From the NCBI RefSeq assembly GCF_001886715.1, contig NZ_CP018082.1, positions 4,092,001 to 4,156,000 on the forward strand: DNA of 64,000 nt, in the 5' to 3' direction. The DNA comes from Nocardia mangyaensis. GTDB taxonomy: Bacteria > Actinomycetota > Actinomycetes > Mycobacteriales > Mycobacteriaceae. The notes beneath the pieces were generated by a model, which was not told the DNA's origin, did no database searches, and saw nothing but the letters and a program-made list of their open reading frames with translations. The position numbers and the translations under genes are program-made. This document shows, in pieces, positions 25,404 through 33,989 of this stretch; the first letter of the stretch is position 1, and each line of letters starts with the position of its first letter.

Positions 25404-26443
25404 ACGACCCGCTGTTGGACGAGGGACTCGCGCTGTCGGCGTCAGGAACGCCGACAGCGCCGCTCGTCGTGCTCGAACTCGACGGTCTCGGCGATGCCTG
25501 CCCCGAGACGGTGCTCGCGACGGCCACCCGAATCCGGGAGTCGATGGCGCTCGTGGTCGGAGTCCTGCGGCGGCCCTTTTCCTCGTCGGTCGAGCCCGTC
25601 CTGGCCGCGACCACGCTGACCTTGACCGACCTACCGACATCGCCCCTGCACCCGGAGGTGGTCGCCGTCGAGAACATCGACGCCGCGCTCGCGATGTTGC
25701 GCGCCGCGGTTGCTCGATCACCGCGGGCAGCGCTCGTCTGCGGCCACCTGCTCCGGCAGACACCCGGACGCGACACCGCGCCGGCCCTGGCTGCCGAGGC
25801 CGCGGCCTACTCGATGCTGCTCGCCGGACCCGAATTCGCTCGATGGCTCCTCGAGCGTGGGCCCGCGAAGCCCGCGCCGGCTACCGATCGCCGCGTGGTT
25901 CGTGTGCGGCGCAGCGGAGACCACCTGTCGATCGTGCTGGATCACCCGCAACGCCGCAACGCGCTGAGCCTGCGGCTGCGGGAAGAACTTCTGGCCGCTG
26001 CGCAGGTGGCGGTCGCGGACCCGAGCATCGCGACGGTGGAACTCAGCGGCAACGGCCCCGTGTTCTGCAGCGGTGGCGATCTGGCCGAATTCGGCTCGGC
26101 GACCGACGTGGTCGCCGCGTATCTGGTGCGGCTGGATCGCGCACCGTGGCGGGCACTCGATCGCCTCGCCGACCGCCTCGTCGTTCGCGCCACCGGCTCC
26201 TGTATCGGCGCGGGTGCCGAGATCGCCGCGTTCGCGGGCACGGTCACCGCGACCCCGGATACGTACTTCTGTTTCCCCGAGGTGCGGATGGGTTTGGTAC
26301 CCGGTGCGGGCGGCACGGTCAGCGTGGCGCGGCGCATCGGCCGCTGGCGCGCCGCATGGTTGATGCTGACCGAACAGCGACTCGATGCCGATGCGGCGTT
26401 GGACTGGGGCCTGATCGATCAGGTCATCGGCGCGGAGGGCTGA
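25400..26443 (+). CDS. Crotonase-family protein with an N-terminal extension
   Basis: The 347-residue protein has a C-terminal crotonase domain (about residues 165-347: GNGPVFCSGGDLAEF, GSCIGAGAEIA, FPEVRMGLVPGAGGT). This one keeps the catalytic Glu in FPEVRMG, unlike the other crotonases of the window, so ordinary hydratase activity is likely. The first 160 residues are Ala/Leu-rich and resemble a decayed crotonase half without its motifs. ATG 25400 overlaps the ligase stop. A GTG one base after its stop begins the CaiB-like gene. Confidence 0.78.
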   Translation: MNDPLLDEGLALSASGTPTAPLVVLELDGLGDACPETVLATATRIRESMALVVGVLRRPFSSSVEPVLAATTLTLTDLPTSPLHPEVVAVENIDAALAMLRAAVARSPRAALVCGHLLRQTPGRDTAPALAAEAAAYSMLLAGPEFARWLLERGPAKPAPATDRRVVRVRRSGDHLSIVLDHPQRRNALSLRLREELLAAAQVAVADPSIATVELSGNGPVFCSGGDLAEFGSATDVVAAYLVRLDRAPWRALDRLADRLVVRATGSCIGAGAEIAAFAGTVTATPDTYFCFPEVRMGLVPGAGGTVSVARRIGRWRAAWLMLTEQRLDADAALDWGLIDQVIGAEG

Positions 26444-26444
26444 A

Positions 26445-27764
26445 GTGCGCTCAGATCCCCGGGCACACCGCCGAATCGACCTCGAGGAACCCCGCGCCGT
26501 GGTGGACGAGTGGCTGCGGACGCTGACCACCCGCACCGTCCCCACGACCTTTCCCGCCGACCCGGAGTGTCCGGTGCTGGCGTGGGCAGGCTCCGGCGCG
26601 ATGGCGCTCACCGGCCACGACGGCGCCGAACCGAGCCTGTCCCCCGCACCCGCCTACGGCCTGCTAGGAGCAGCGCTGCGCGCGCTGTCGTGGCTCACCG
26701 GTGACCTCGGCGACCGAGTCGACCTCGACCCCGCGGTGGCGCTGACCGGCCGGGCGCAACGAGCGGGTCTACGGCGCGCGGGGCGCCGATCGGCGAACGG
26801 CACGAGCAGGCTGCTTCGTGCCACCGATGGATGGTGTGCCCTCACACTGAGCCGCCCCGACGACTTCGATGCCGTCCCCGCCGTTCTCGGCGCCGAGGTC
26901 GGCGCAGACCCATGGATCGCGCTCGAGGCGGCAGCAGCACGGTCATCGGCGGCCGCGCTGGTACAGCGGGCCCAACTCGTCGGCATCCCCGCATCCGTGC
27001 TGGCCGTGCCACCGCGCAACATGCTGCCCTGGAACGTTTCTCGCCTGAGCAACGCGGTCGGCGCCCGCTCGCTGCGCGGACTCGTCGTCGTCGACCTGTC
27101 GTCGATGTGGGCGGGACCGCTGTGCGCGCGCGTCCTCGGACTGGCCGGCGCGCGGGTGATCAAGGTGGAGGGTGCTCACCGGCCCGACGGCGCCCGCACC
27201 GGTGATCCTCGATTCTTCGATTGGCTGCACGCCGGACACGAGTTCCGAACACTCGACTTCCGCGCCGAGCAGGGCCGAAAAGCCCTGGGCGAGCTCCTCG
27301 ATTCGGCCGACATCGTGCTCGAGGCGTCCCGGCCACGGGCCTTGGCGCAACTCGGCCTCGCACCCGAGGATCGCCCGCACCGCGACGGGCGGATCTGGTT
27401 GAGCCTCACCGGCTACGGCCGGTCCAATCCGATGCGGGTGGCCTTCGGTGACGACGCCGCGGTCGCGGGCGGCCTGGTCGGCCGCCACGGGGGCGAGCCG
27501 GTCTTCTGCGCTGACGCGATCGCCGATCCGCTCTCAGGCGTCTGCGCGGCGCTGGCGGTGGCCGGCGCATGCCACAGCGGCGGCGGCGTGCTGATCGATC
27601 TGTCCATGCGCGCCACGGCAGCCGCTTTCGCCGCCGCGCCGCCGATAGCGCACGGAAACCATGTGGTCCACCGACACGGCGATGACTGGGTCGTGGAATG
27701 CGCGTCGACCCAGCGACGCCGCACAGTCGGCGCACCGGCAGCACTGTCGCCGGGTGATGCCTGA
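26445..27764 (+). CDS. CaiB/BaiF-like CoA-transferase with unusual domain order
   Basis: The 439-residue protein has the normal CaiB N-terminal motif (LRGLVVVDLSSMWAGPLCAR, then GARVIKVEGAHRPDGARTG) at about residue 205 instead of residue 10. It is preceded by some 190 residues with AWAGSGAMALTG, a motif of related two-part proteins. The C-terminal half is short. DAIADPLSGVCAALA could supply the catalytic Asp of family III transferases. It would transfer CoA between acids or racemise a 2-methyl group. It is tightly packed between the crotonase and amidohydrolase genes (ATGA overlap at its end). Confidence 0.75.
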   Translation: MRSDPRAHRRIDLEEPRAVVDEWLRTLTTRTVPTTFPADPECPVLAWAGSGAMALTGHDGAEPSLSPAPAYGLLGAALRALSWLTGDLGDRVDLDPAVALTGRAQRAGLRRAGRRSANGTSRLLRATDGWCALTLSRPDDFDAVPAVLGAEVGADPWIALEAAAARSSAAALVQRAQLVGIPASVLAVPPRNMLPWNVSRLSNAVGARSLRGLVVVDLSSMWAGPLCARVLGLAGARVIKVEGAHRPDGARTGDPRFFDWLHAGHEFRTLDFRAEQGRKALGELLDSADIVLEASRPRALAQLGLAPEDRPHRDGRIWLSLTGYGRSNPMRVAFGDDAAVAGGLVGRHGGEPVFCADAIADPLSGVCAALAVAGACHSGGGVLIDLSMRATAAAFAAAPPIAHGNHVVHRHGDDWVVECASTQRRRTVGAPAALSPGDA

Positions 27765-29143
27765 TGCTCATCCGACGAGCTCGGATATTCGGGACCGGGC
27801 ACACCGACGTCCGGTGGCACCGTGGGTCGATCACCGAATGCGGAACCGGACTACGAGCATTTCCCGGCGAGCACGACATCGACGCGGGCGGCGGGTGGCT
27901 GCTGCCCGGCCTGCACGACCACCATGTGCACCTACGTTCCCTCGCCGCGTCCGCTGACTCATTACCGCTCGGCCCACAGGTGATTCGCACCGTCGACGAC
28001 CTGGCGGCGCGGCTGCGGCAGGCGGACGCGACAATGCCGAAGGGGATGTGGATTCGCGGCGTCGGATACCACGAGTCGGCCGCCGGGGACCTGGACCGGT
28101 GGGCGCTGGATCGCTGGATCACCCAGCGCCCGGTCCGGATCCAACATCGCTCCGGCGCCCTCTGGACGCTCAACTCGCACGCGTGTGCAGCAGTGGACCT
28201 GAACCGCTGCGCACACACGGGTGTGGAGCGCGACCTCGACGGACGGGCCAACGGCCGACTCTGGCGGATGGATGCCTGGCTCGGCGCCCAGATCGCCGCC
28301 AGGCCCGTCGATCTGACCACGGTCAGCGCGCGCGCCGCGGCACTGGGGATCACCGGCGTCACCGACGCCACCCCCGCGCTGGGGCAGCACGATGTCGATG
28401 ATTTCGCCCGTGACGTGACCAGTGGCCGAATTCGGCAACGGGTTCACTGCATGGCACCGCCCGCCGTCACCGCCCCGGAGATCCAGCGGTTCTCCCTGGG
28501 GCCGACCAAGATCCTGCTCGACGATACGGCCCTGCCGACTCTCGACCAGTTCATCGCTCGGATCCGCGAGATCCACGCCGGGGATCGATCGGTCGCGGTG
28601 CACTGTGTGACCAGGGTCCAACTGATTCTGACGATGACCGCCCTCGACGGCGCGGGCGTGCGTCTCGGTGATCGCATCGAGCACGGTGCGATCATCCCGG
28701 TCGAGGCGATGGCGTGGTTGCGGGCGAACCGGGTACCGGTGGTGACCCAGCCGCATTTCCTGGTCGAACGAGGCGACCACTACCGGCGTGCGGTGCCCGA
28801 CCAGGATCGTCCGGATCTGTGGCGGCTCGGGTCACTGCTGGGGGCGAGGGTGGGCGTGGCCGGGGGCACCGATGCCCCGTTCGGTAGCGCCGACCCTTGG
28901 CGCCTTGTCCACGCCGCCGTCGACCGAGAATCGGGTCGCTCGGCGGCCGAGAGGCTGTCACTTCGATCGGCGGTCAGCCTGTTCTTCGGCCGCCCCGAAC
29001 GGCCCGCGTCGCCACGAACCATCGCACCCGGCGAAGTCGCCGATCTGACGCTGCTGGCGGTGCCACCCGAGGAGGTGACCGCGATGCTGCCCAACCCACC
29101 GATCGCGGCCACCGTCGTCGACGGACGAGTCGTCTACGGCTGA
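27764..29143 (+). CDS. Amidohydrolase family protein (YtcJ-like)
   Basis: The 459-residue TIM-barrel metallohydrolase begins MLIRRARIFG and has the metal-binding HHVH in LPGLHDHHVHLRS, further His residues in VAVHCVT and RIEHGAII, and the Asp in GGTDAPFGS. The family hydrolyses C-N or C-O bonds of cyclic or acylated compounds with one or two metal ions. It overlaps the CaiB-like gene by ATGA. Its last ten bases overlap the convergent thiolase gene. A ring-opening or ester/amide-cleaving role is possible. Confidence 0.85.
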   Translation: MLIRRARIFGTGHTDVRWHRGSITECGTGLRAFPGEHDIDAGGGWLLPGLHDHHVHLRSLAASADSLPLGPQVIRTVDDLAARLRQADATMPKGMWIRGVGYHESAAGDLDRWALDRWITQRPVRIQHRSGALWTLNSHACAAVDLNRCAHTGVERDLDGRANGRLWRMDAWLGAQIAARPVDLTTVSARAAALGITGVTDATPALGQHDVDDFARDVTSGRIRQRVHCMAPPAVTAPEIQRFSLGPTKILLDDTALPTLDQFIARIREIHAGDRSVAVHCVTRVQLILTMTALDGAGVRLGDRIEHGAIIPVEAMAWLRANRVPVVTQPHFLVERGDHYRRAVPDQDRPDLWRLGSLLGARVGVAGGTDAPFGSADPWRLVHAAVDRESGRSAAERLSLRSAVSLFFGRPERPASPRTIAPGEVADLTLLAVPPEEVTAMLPNPPIAATVVDGRVVYG

Positions 29144-30312
29144 GACGCGCCTGCCGCGTCCGGCCCGGCCAGGATCGTCACGGCCGCGACCGCGGTGGGA
29201 CCACCGATGGTGTGCGCCAAACCGATTCGAGCCCGATCGACCTGATTCACCGCCTCGCCGCGCAGCTGCTCGAACAGCTCGACGCACTGCGCGACACCGG
29301 TAGCGCCCGGCGGATGTCCCTTCGACTTCAAGCCCCCGCTCGGATTCACCGGTAGCGCACCGCCGACGCTGGTGACGCCCGCCTCCACGAGCTTGTGGGC
29401 CTCGAACCGGTCGGCGAACCCGAGATCCTCGTAGCTCATCAACTCGATGCCGGTGAAGAAGTCGTGCACCTCGGCGACATCGATGTCGGACGGGGTCAGC
29501 CCGGCCATGCCGAACGCCTGCCGAGCGGCGCGGACCGTGGCGGGGAAAGTCGTCATGTCCCGCTTGTGCTGGTGCATCACCGAATCCATGCCGAGCCCCA
29601 CCCCGCGAATCCAGACGGGGCGATCGGTGTAGCGGTCCACCACGTCTTCGGCGACCAGCACGAGCGCCGCCGCCCCGTCGCTCTGCGGCGCGCAGTCGTA
29701 GAGCCCGAAGGGCGTGACCACCGTCGGTGCCGCGAGGGCTTCCGCCATGCTGATCTCGAAGCGCAACCGCGCCTTGAGATTTCGGACGCCATGCCGATGG
29801 TTCTTCACCGCGACCATGGCCATGTGCTCCCGCGTGGCCGGCGATTCGTGCAGGTACCTGGCCACATGCAGCGCGAACCCGGCGGGCGCGACCAGTCCGA
29901 GCGGGTAGTCCCAGGCCATGTCGCGGGTCATCGCCTCCCACTCCCACAGCATGTCCTTGGACGCCGACTCGCGCAGCTTGTCCGCGCCGATCACCAGAGC
30001 GACGTCGATGGCGCCGGACGCGATCCCGAGCAGGGCGTTGCGGACCGCGTCGTGCCCGGTGGCACAGGCGTTTTCGACGCGGGTCACCGGAATGTCGGAC
30101 AGGCCGAGGGTGTCGGCGAGAATGCCGGAGGCGAACCCGTCGGCGGTACCGAGCTCGCCGAACCAGGCAGCCTGGATGTCGGACTTGCGCAGCCCCTTGT
30201 CGATGCTGCGCGCGCAGTCGGCGAAGGCCATCGGCACCAGGTCTTTGATGCCGAGCGCGAAATGCTCGGCGAAGGGCGTCATTCCGGCGCCGACGATGGC
30301 GACTCTTCTCAT
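29134..30312 (-). CDS. Thiolase of the SCP2/lipid-transfer type
   Basis: The 392-residue protein begins MRRVAIVGAGMTPFAEHF and has a nucleophile-like Cys in VENACATGHDAVRNA (about residue 85), PSGGLKSKGHPPGATG with the catalytic His, and AHTIGGPTAVAAVTIL near the end. SCP2-type thiolases cleave branched or sterol-side-chain 3-oxoacyl-CoAs. Its start overlaps the HMG-CoA-synthase-like/DUF35 gene by four bases, an arrangement seen in archaeal thiolase-HMGCS-DUF35 complexes, so the two proteins probably form a complex. Confidence 0.87.
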   Translation of the reverse strand: MRRVAIVGAGMTPFAEHFALGIKDLVPMAFADCARSIDKGLRKSDIQAAWFGELGTADGFASGILADTLGLSDIPVTRVENACATGHDAVRNALLGIASGAIDVALVIGADKLRESASKDMLWEWEAMTRDMAWDYPLGLVAPAGFALHVARYLHESPATREHMAMVAVKNHRHGVRNLKARLRFEISMAEALAAPTVVTPFGLYDCAPQSDGAAALVLVAEDVVDRYTDRPVWIRGVGLGMDSVMHQHKRDMTTFPATVRAARQAFGMAGLTPSDIDVAEVHDFFTGIELMSYEDLGFADRFEAHKLVEAGVTSVGGALPVNPSGGLKSKGHPPGATGVAQCVELFEQLRGEAVNQVDRARIGLAHTIGGPTAVAAVTILAGPDAAGASQP

Positions 30313-31499
30313 GCTGCCGACTCCTGTCGTTCGGGGGTTTCCGGTTCGAAGGCGTAGCCGTAGTCCGGCACGCCGGAGCGAACCGCCACTCGCCGCAACA
30401 CCATGCGGCCGCGATCGCCGATGGCCACCGAACCCGGTTCGGCGCTGGTCACTTTCACCAGCGCACGGACGTCGACCTCGTCGAGCTCGACGATGACCAG
30501 CGAATACGGTGTCTTCAGGCCCGGCACCGGCACATGCACGGTCACCGAGGTGTAGACGGTGGCGGTGCGCGGCAACGGCACCAGGGTGTAGTCGGTGCGC
30601 AGCGCGCCGTCGTCGTCGACCCGGTATCGAGGCGGGAAATCCAGTTCGTCGGTGTCGGCGTGCCGACCGGCCGCCCAGCGCACTTTCGCCTCGAACGCGC
30701 GCTCATAGGCGGCCAGGGAGATCGGGATGTCGGCGCCGGGTACGAACGCGGACACCGGTTTCGCGCGGGGCGCGGGTTCGTGCCGATGCACCGGCACCAC
30801 GCCCGCCGCGACGGTGACACCGGACAGGCTCCCCTGCTCCACACCGACCAGTGGGCCCGCCTGCCCGGCATCGACCATGGCCGCCAGCGCGAACAATCCA
30901 GAACTCGCGCCCAAGGTGGGCAGCGGCGGCGGGGTGCCGATACACAGGTCGGCCGCCTGTTCGTGATCGACACCGGCCACCGCGACCGGGGTGTCGAGCC
31001 AGGACGCGGCCAGTGAACCGAGAAGTCCACGTTCGCGGAGCAACCGGGGGTCGCCGTAGTCGTGCACGACGCCGGTGGCATAGCGAGTCCGGACCGGCAG
31101 GCTGCGGGCGACGCGGGCCGCGGTCCGCACCTGCAATCCGCGCTCGCCGGTGACCGCGGCGGCCGCGCCGGCCGGGTCGAGGTCGACACCGATCACCAGG
31201 GTCCGCGGTCGTGCGGAACCGAGGGCGTCCAGGGTCGCGGGCGCCCCGCCGAGTCGCTCGGTCACCTCGAGCTCGGAATCCAGACCGAGACCTGCCAGCA
31301 GCACCGCGGCGTTGCCGCCTTCCAGCAGTGGCAGATCCCGGCTGACCAGTACGACGTGCTCCACCCCGGCCCCCGAGGCGAGCGCGGCCCTGCCCGCTTC
31401 GACCGCGAGGGTGATCGCGTCCTCGTCGTCACCGGGTATCCGCTGCTCGGCGGTACCCCAGCACGGCAGATAGGTACCGACCGAAGCGATCAACGGCAT
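30309..31499 (-). CDS. HMG-CoA-synthase-like domain fused to a DUF35 OB domain
   Basis: The 396-residue fusion has an N-terminal thiolase-fold domain like HMG-CoA synthase (PGDDEDAITLAVEAGRAAL). It is followed, from about residue 255, by a DUF35-type region that lacks the CxxC zinc ribbon but has an OB fold (ATVYTSVTVHVPVPGLKTPYS, DRGRMVLRR). The segment where HMG-CoA synthases carry the nucleophilic Cys reads TERLGGAPATLDAL, without Cys. It is therefore likely a non-catalytic scaffold or a changed enzyme, working with the SCP2-type thiolase encoded just downstream. The ATG at 31499 faces an operator region. Confidence 0.75.
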   Translation of the reverse strand: MPLIASVGTYLPCWGTAEQRIPGDDEDAITLAVEAGRAALASGAGVEHVVLVSRDLPLLEGGNAAVLLAGLGLDSELEVTERLGGAPATLDALGSARPRTLVIGVDLDPAGAAAAVTGERGLQVRTAARVARSLPVRTRYATGVVHDYGDPRLLRERGLLGSLAASWLDTPVAVAGVDHEQAADLCIGTPPPLPTLGASSGLFALAAMVDAGQAGPLVGVEQGSLSGVTVAAGVVPVHRHEPAPRAKPVSAFVPGADIPISLAAYERAFEAKVRWAAGRHADTDELDFPPRYRVDDDGALRTDYTLVPLPRTATVYTSVTVHVPVPGLKTPYSLVIVELDEVDVRALVKVTSAEPGSVAIGDRGRMVLRRVAVRSGVPDYGYAFEPETPERQESAA

Positions 31500-31519
31500 C
31501 GTGCACTCCCGACCTAGGT

Positions 31520-31555
31520 GATAATCTGATTCTCATATTAGAGAATGAAGTCTAG
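31520..31555. promoter_or_regulatory. Tandem operator upstream of the HMGCS-like/thiolase operon
   Basis: GATAATCTGATTCTC (31520-31534) differs from the consensus at one half-site base. It is followed after six bases by GAGAATGAAGTCTAG (31541-31555), which has an intact left half. The copies start 21 bases apart. The element begins 21 bases upstream of the minus-strand ATG at 31499. Confidence 0.7.
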
Positions 31556-31642
31556 CAACAAGGCGGAATCAACGACATCGTGATGCCCTCTCACACCCCG
31601 TCAGCTATTTCATATCTGCCGGAACACCACCCACTCGGTATC

Positions 31643-31657
31643 GAGAGTAGGGTTCTC
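31643..31657. promoter_or_regulatory. Palindromic operator upstream of the small-protein/hydrolase operon
   Basis: GAGAGTAGGGTTCTC matches the consensus with one change per half and is the same variant as the site at 1799. It ends 23 bases before the ATG at 31680, nearly the same distance as at the dioxygenase operon. Confidence 0.7.
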
Positions 31658-31679
31658 CACCCATTGAATGGGAAGTCTC

Positions 31680-31871
31680 ATGATCGGGATCTGTCTCCCG
31701 CCGCCCGGCGGTGACCTCACCATCGCGCAGCGCCTGCGCGCGAGCATCATGCACTACGCCGAGGCGGTGCTGCCCGACCTGACGATCGCCGCCTGCGCGG
31801 TGCTCGTCTCCGCGGAGGCCCGTCATCTCACCGTCACGCCCACCGACTCCGAAGGCGACCCGAAGCCATGA
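31680..31871 (+). CDS. Small protein of unknown function, coupled to the hydrolase
   Basis: The 63-residue protein MIGICLPPPGGDLTIAQRLRA... has a short hydrophobic stretch (LTIAACAVLVSAEA, about residues 34-47). I do not recognise a family. It is supported by a GGGAAG ribosome site, by the ATGA overlap with the hydrolase start, and by the operator just upstream. It could be a leader or small partner protein. Confidence 0.55.
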   Translation: MIGICLPPPGGDLTIAQRLRASIMHYAEAVLPDLTIAACAVLVSAEARHLTVTPTDSEGDPKP

Positions 31872-32761
31872 CCAGTGCCGGTTCCGATCTGGTGCGGCTG
31901 TCGCACGAGATCCCGATCAGCTCCCACGTCGTCGACGTCGACGACGTCCCCATGTCGGCATTGCTGGCCGAGGCCGCCGACCCCCGCGCCGTCATCGTCG
32001 CGATCCACGGCGGTGTGACGACCTCCGCCTACTTCGACTGCCCCGGTCATCCCCGGCTGTCGCTGCTGCGCACCGCCCCCGCGCTCGGGTTCACCGTGCT
32101 CGCGATCGACCGTCCCGGGTACGGCAGTTCGGCGCCGCACGCGGCCGACATCGCCCCGGCCGCCCGGCGCGTCGACCTCGCCTATGCCCTGGTGGAGCGG
32201 GTGCTCGGGGCGCGGCCGCGCGGTGCGGGGACCTTCGTCCTCGCACATTCGGCCGGGTGCGAGCTGGCCGTCCGGATGGCCGCCGACGAACGCGGCGCGC
32301 ACTTGCTCGGCATCGAACTCGCGGGTACCGGCCGCGAACACCATCCCGAAGCCATCCGGAGCCTGACCGCGGGCGGGCCGGGCCGCGGCGACCGCCTCCG
32401 TGAACTGCTCTGGCAGCCCAGCCGCCTCTATCCCCCCGAGGTCTTCGGTGGCGCGGCGATCGCGTCGCCGGGGCCCGCCTATGAAGCCACCATGATGCCG
32501 CAGTGGGTGGCGCACGATTTCGCGCGCGCGGCCGCGAACGTCCACGTTCCGGTCCAGTTCACCGTGGGCGCCCACGAAAAGGTATGGCGCACCGACCCAC
32601 TCGCGCTGGGAGAGATCACCGCCCTGTTCACGGCTGCGCCGCGCGTCTTGCTCAACGAGCAAGCCGACGCCGGCCACAACCTGAGCATGGGGCACTCGGC
32701 GACCGCGTATCACCTCAGGGTCATGTCCTTCATCGAGGAATGCGTGATCGCGCGCCGATGA
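31868..32761 (+). CDS. Alpha/beta hydrolase
   Basis: The 297-residue hydrolase has the oxyanion region IHGGVTTSAYFD, the nucleophile elbow LAHSAGCELAV (Ser about residue 124), and the catalytic His in DAGHNLSMGH near the C-terminus. DRPGYGSS is typical of the family. The first glycine of the usual GxSxG elbow is Ala. It hydrolyses an ester, lactone or C-C bond of unknown identity. It ends at a strong terminator shared with the convergent FadE gene. Confidence 0.85.
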   Translation: MTSAGSDLVRLSHEIPISSHVVDVDDVPMSALLAEAADPRAVIVAIHGGVTTSAYFDCPGHPRLSLLRTAPALGFTVLAIDRPGYGSSAPHAADIAPAARRVDLAYALVERVLGARPRGAGTFVLAHSAGCELAVRMAADERGAHLLGIELAGTGREHHPEAIRSLTAGGPGRGDRLRELLWQPSRLYPPEVFGGAAIASPGPAYEATMMPQWVAHDFARAAANVHVPVQFTVGAHEKVWRTDPLALGEITALFTAAPRVLLNEQADAGHNLSMGHSATAYHLRVMSFIEECVIARR

Positions 32762-32771
32762 CACTGCGGGT

Positions 32772-32818
32772 GAGCAGGATCTGCCCCGCGACAACGGTGG
32801 TCGTGGGGCAGATGCGCT
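32772..32818. terminator. Strong bidirectional stem-loop terminator
   Basis: CTGCCCCGCGAC (32781-32792) pairs with GTCGTGGGGCAG (32800-32811) with a single G-U pair, and outer bases extend the stem (GAGC/GCTC). It lies between two convergent genes that end at 32761 and 32825. Confidence 0.85.
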
Positions 32819-32824
32819 CACCCC

Positions 32825-33973
32825 TTACAGACCAAGGGATTTGGCGATGATCACCTTCATGACCTCGCTGGTTCCGGCGTAGATGCGGGCCACCCGCGCA
32901 TCGGTGTACAGCCGCGCGATCGGATACTCGCTCATATAGCCGTAACCACCGAACAGCTGCAGGCAGCGATCGACCACCCGGCCCTGCATCTCGGTGGTGA
33001 ACAGTTTGACGCGTGCGGCGTCGGGCCCGGACAGTTCGCCTTCGACCAGATCGAGAACGGCACGATCCACCATGGCCTGCGCCGCCTCGAGTTCGGCCGA
33101 CATCGCGGCGAGTTCGAACTTGGTGTTCTGGAAGGACGAGACCGGTTTCCCGAAGGCCTTGCGTTCTTTGACGTAGTCGATCGTGGCGGTGATCGCGGCC
33201 CGCGCCTGGGCGACCGAGCCGACAGCGACCGTCATCCGTTCCTGCGACAGGTTGTTGCCGAGGTAGCCGAATGCCTCGCCCTCCGCTCCGAGGCGGTTCG
33301 CCACGGGGACCCGGACAGCGTCGAAGGACAACTCCACGGTGTCCTGCACCTTGCAGCCCATCTTGTCCAGCACCCGCCCGCGTTCGAATCCGGGCATGCC
33401 GTCCTCGACCACCAGCAGCGTCAGACCCGCGCGTCGGTTCTCCGGGTCGGTCGAGGTCCGCGCCACCACGATCACCAGATCGGCGAGCAGACCGCCGGTG
33501 ATGAAAGTCTTCGCGCCACTGAGCAGATAGTCCTCGCCGTCGCGAACTGCGTTGGTGCGCATCCCGGCCAGATCGGAGCCGGTGCCCGGTTCGGTCATCG
33601 CGATGGCGGTGAGCAACGTACCGTCGGCGAGCCCGGGGAACCATCGTTGGCGTTGCTGTTCGTCGGCGTAGGCCAGGAAGTACGGGAGGATGACGTCGAG
33701 TTGGGTACGCACCGTGCTCAGCGTCACCAATGCCCGTGCCGCCTCCTCCTGAAGGACGGCGTTGTAGCGATAGTCCCGCAGGCCCGCTCCCCCGTACTCG
33801 ACCGGGATGGCGACGCCGAGAATACCGAGGCCACCGAGCTTCTCGAAGATCTCGCGCGGCATCCGCCCGGCCTTCTCCCACTCGGCGTAGTGCGGTGCGA
33901 TCTCCTTGTCGATGAATTCCCTGGCCAGCCCGCGGAAAGCTTCGTGGTCCTCGGTGTAGATGTCTCGGCGCAC
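32825..33973 (-). CDS. Acyl-CoA dehydrogenase (FadE), homomeric type
   Basis: The 382-residue full-length enzyme has AMTEPGTGSDLAGM, KTFITGGLLADLV, and C-terminal QLFGGYGYMSEYPIARLYTDAR followed by AGTSEVMKVII. The likely catalytic Glu is in NLSQERMTV (helix G). It introduces the 2,3-double bond in an acyl-CoA. The GTG start at 33973 (VRRDIYTEDHEAFRG) has GAGGAG nine bases upstream; the longer in-frame reading overlaps the thiolase gene and is not supported. It is the last gene of a seven-gene minus-strand beta-oxidation operon. Confidence 0.92.
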   Translation of the reverse strand: MRRDIYTEDHEAFRGLAREFIDKEIAPHYAEWEKAGRMPREIFEKLGGLGILGVAIPVEYGGAGLRDYRYNAVLQEEAARALVTLSTVRTQLDVILPYFLAYADEQQRQRWFPGLADGTLLTAIAMTEPGTGSDLAGMRTNAVRDGEDYLLSGAKTFITGGLLADLVIVVARTSTDPENRRAGLTLLVVEDGMPGFERGRVLDKMGCKVQDTVELSFDAVRVPVANRLGAEGEAFGYLGNNLSQERMTVAVGSVAQARAAITATIDYVKERKAFGKPVSSFQNTKFELAAMSAELEAAQAMVDRAVLDLVEGELSGPDAARVKLFTTEMQGRVVDRCLQLFGGYGYMSEYPIARLYTDARVARIYAGTSEVMKVIIAKSLGL

Positions 33974-33989
33974 CGATGTCTCCTCGTGC

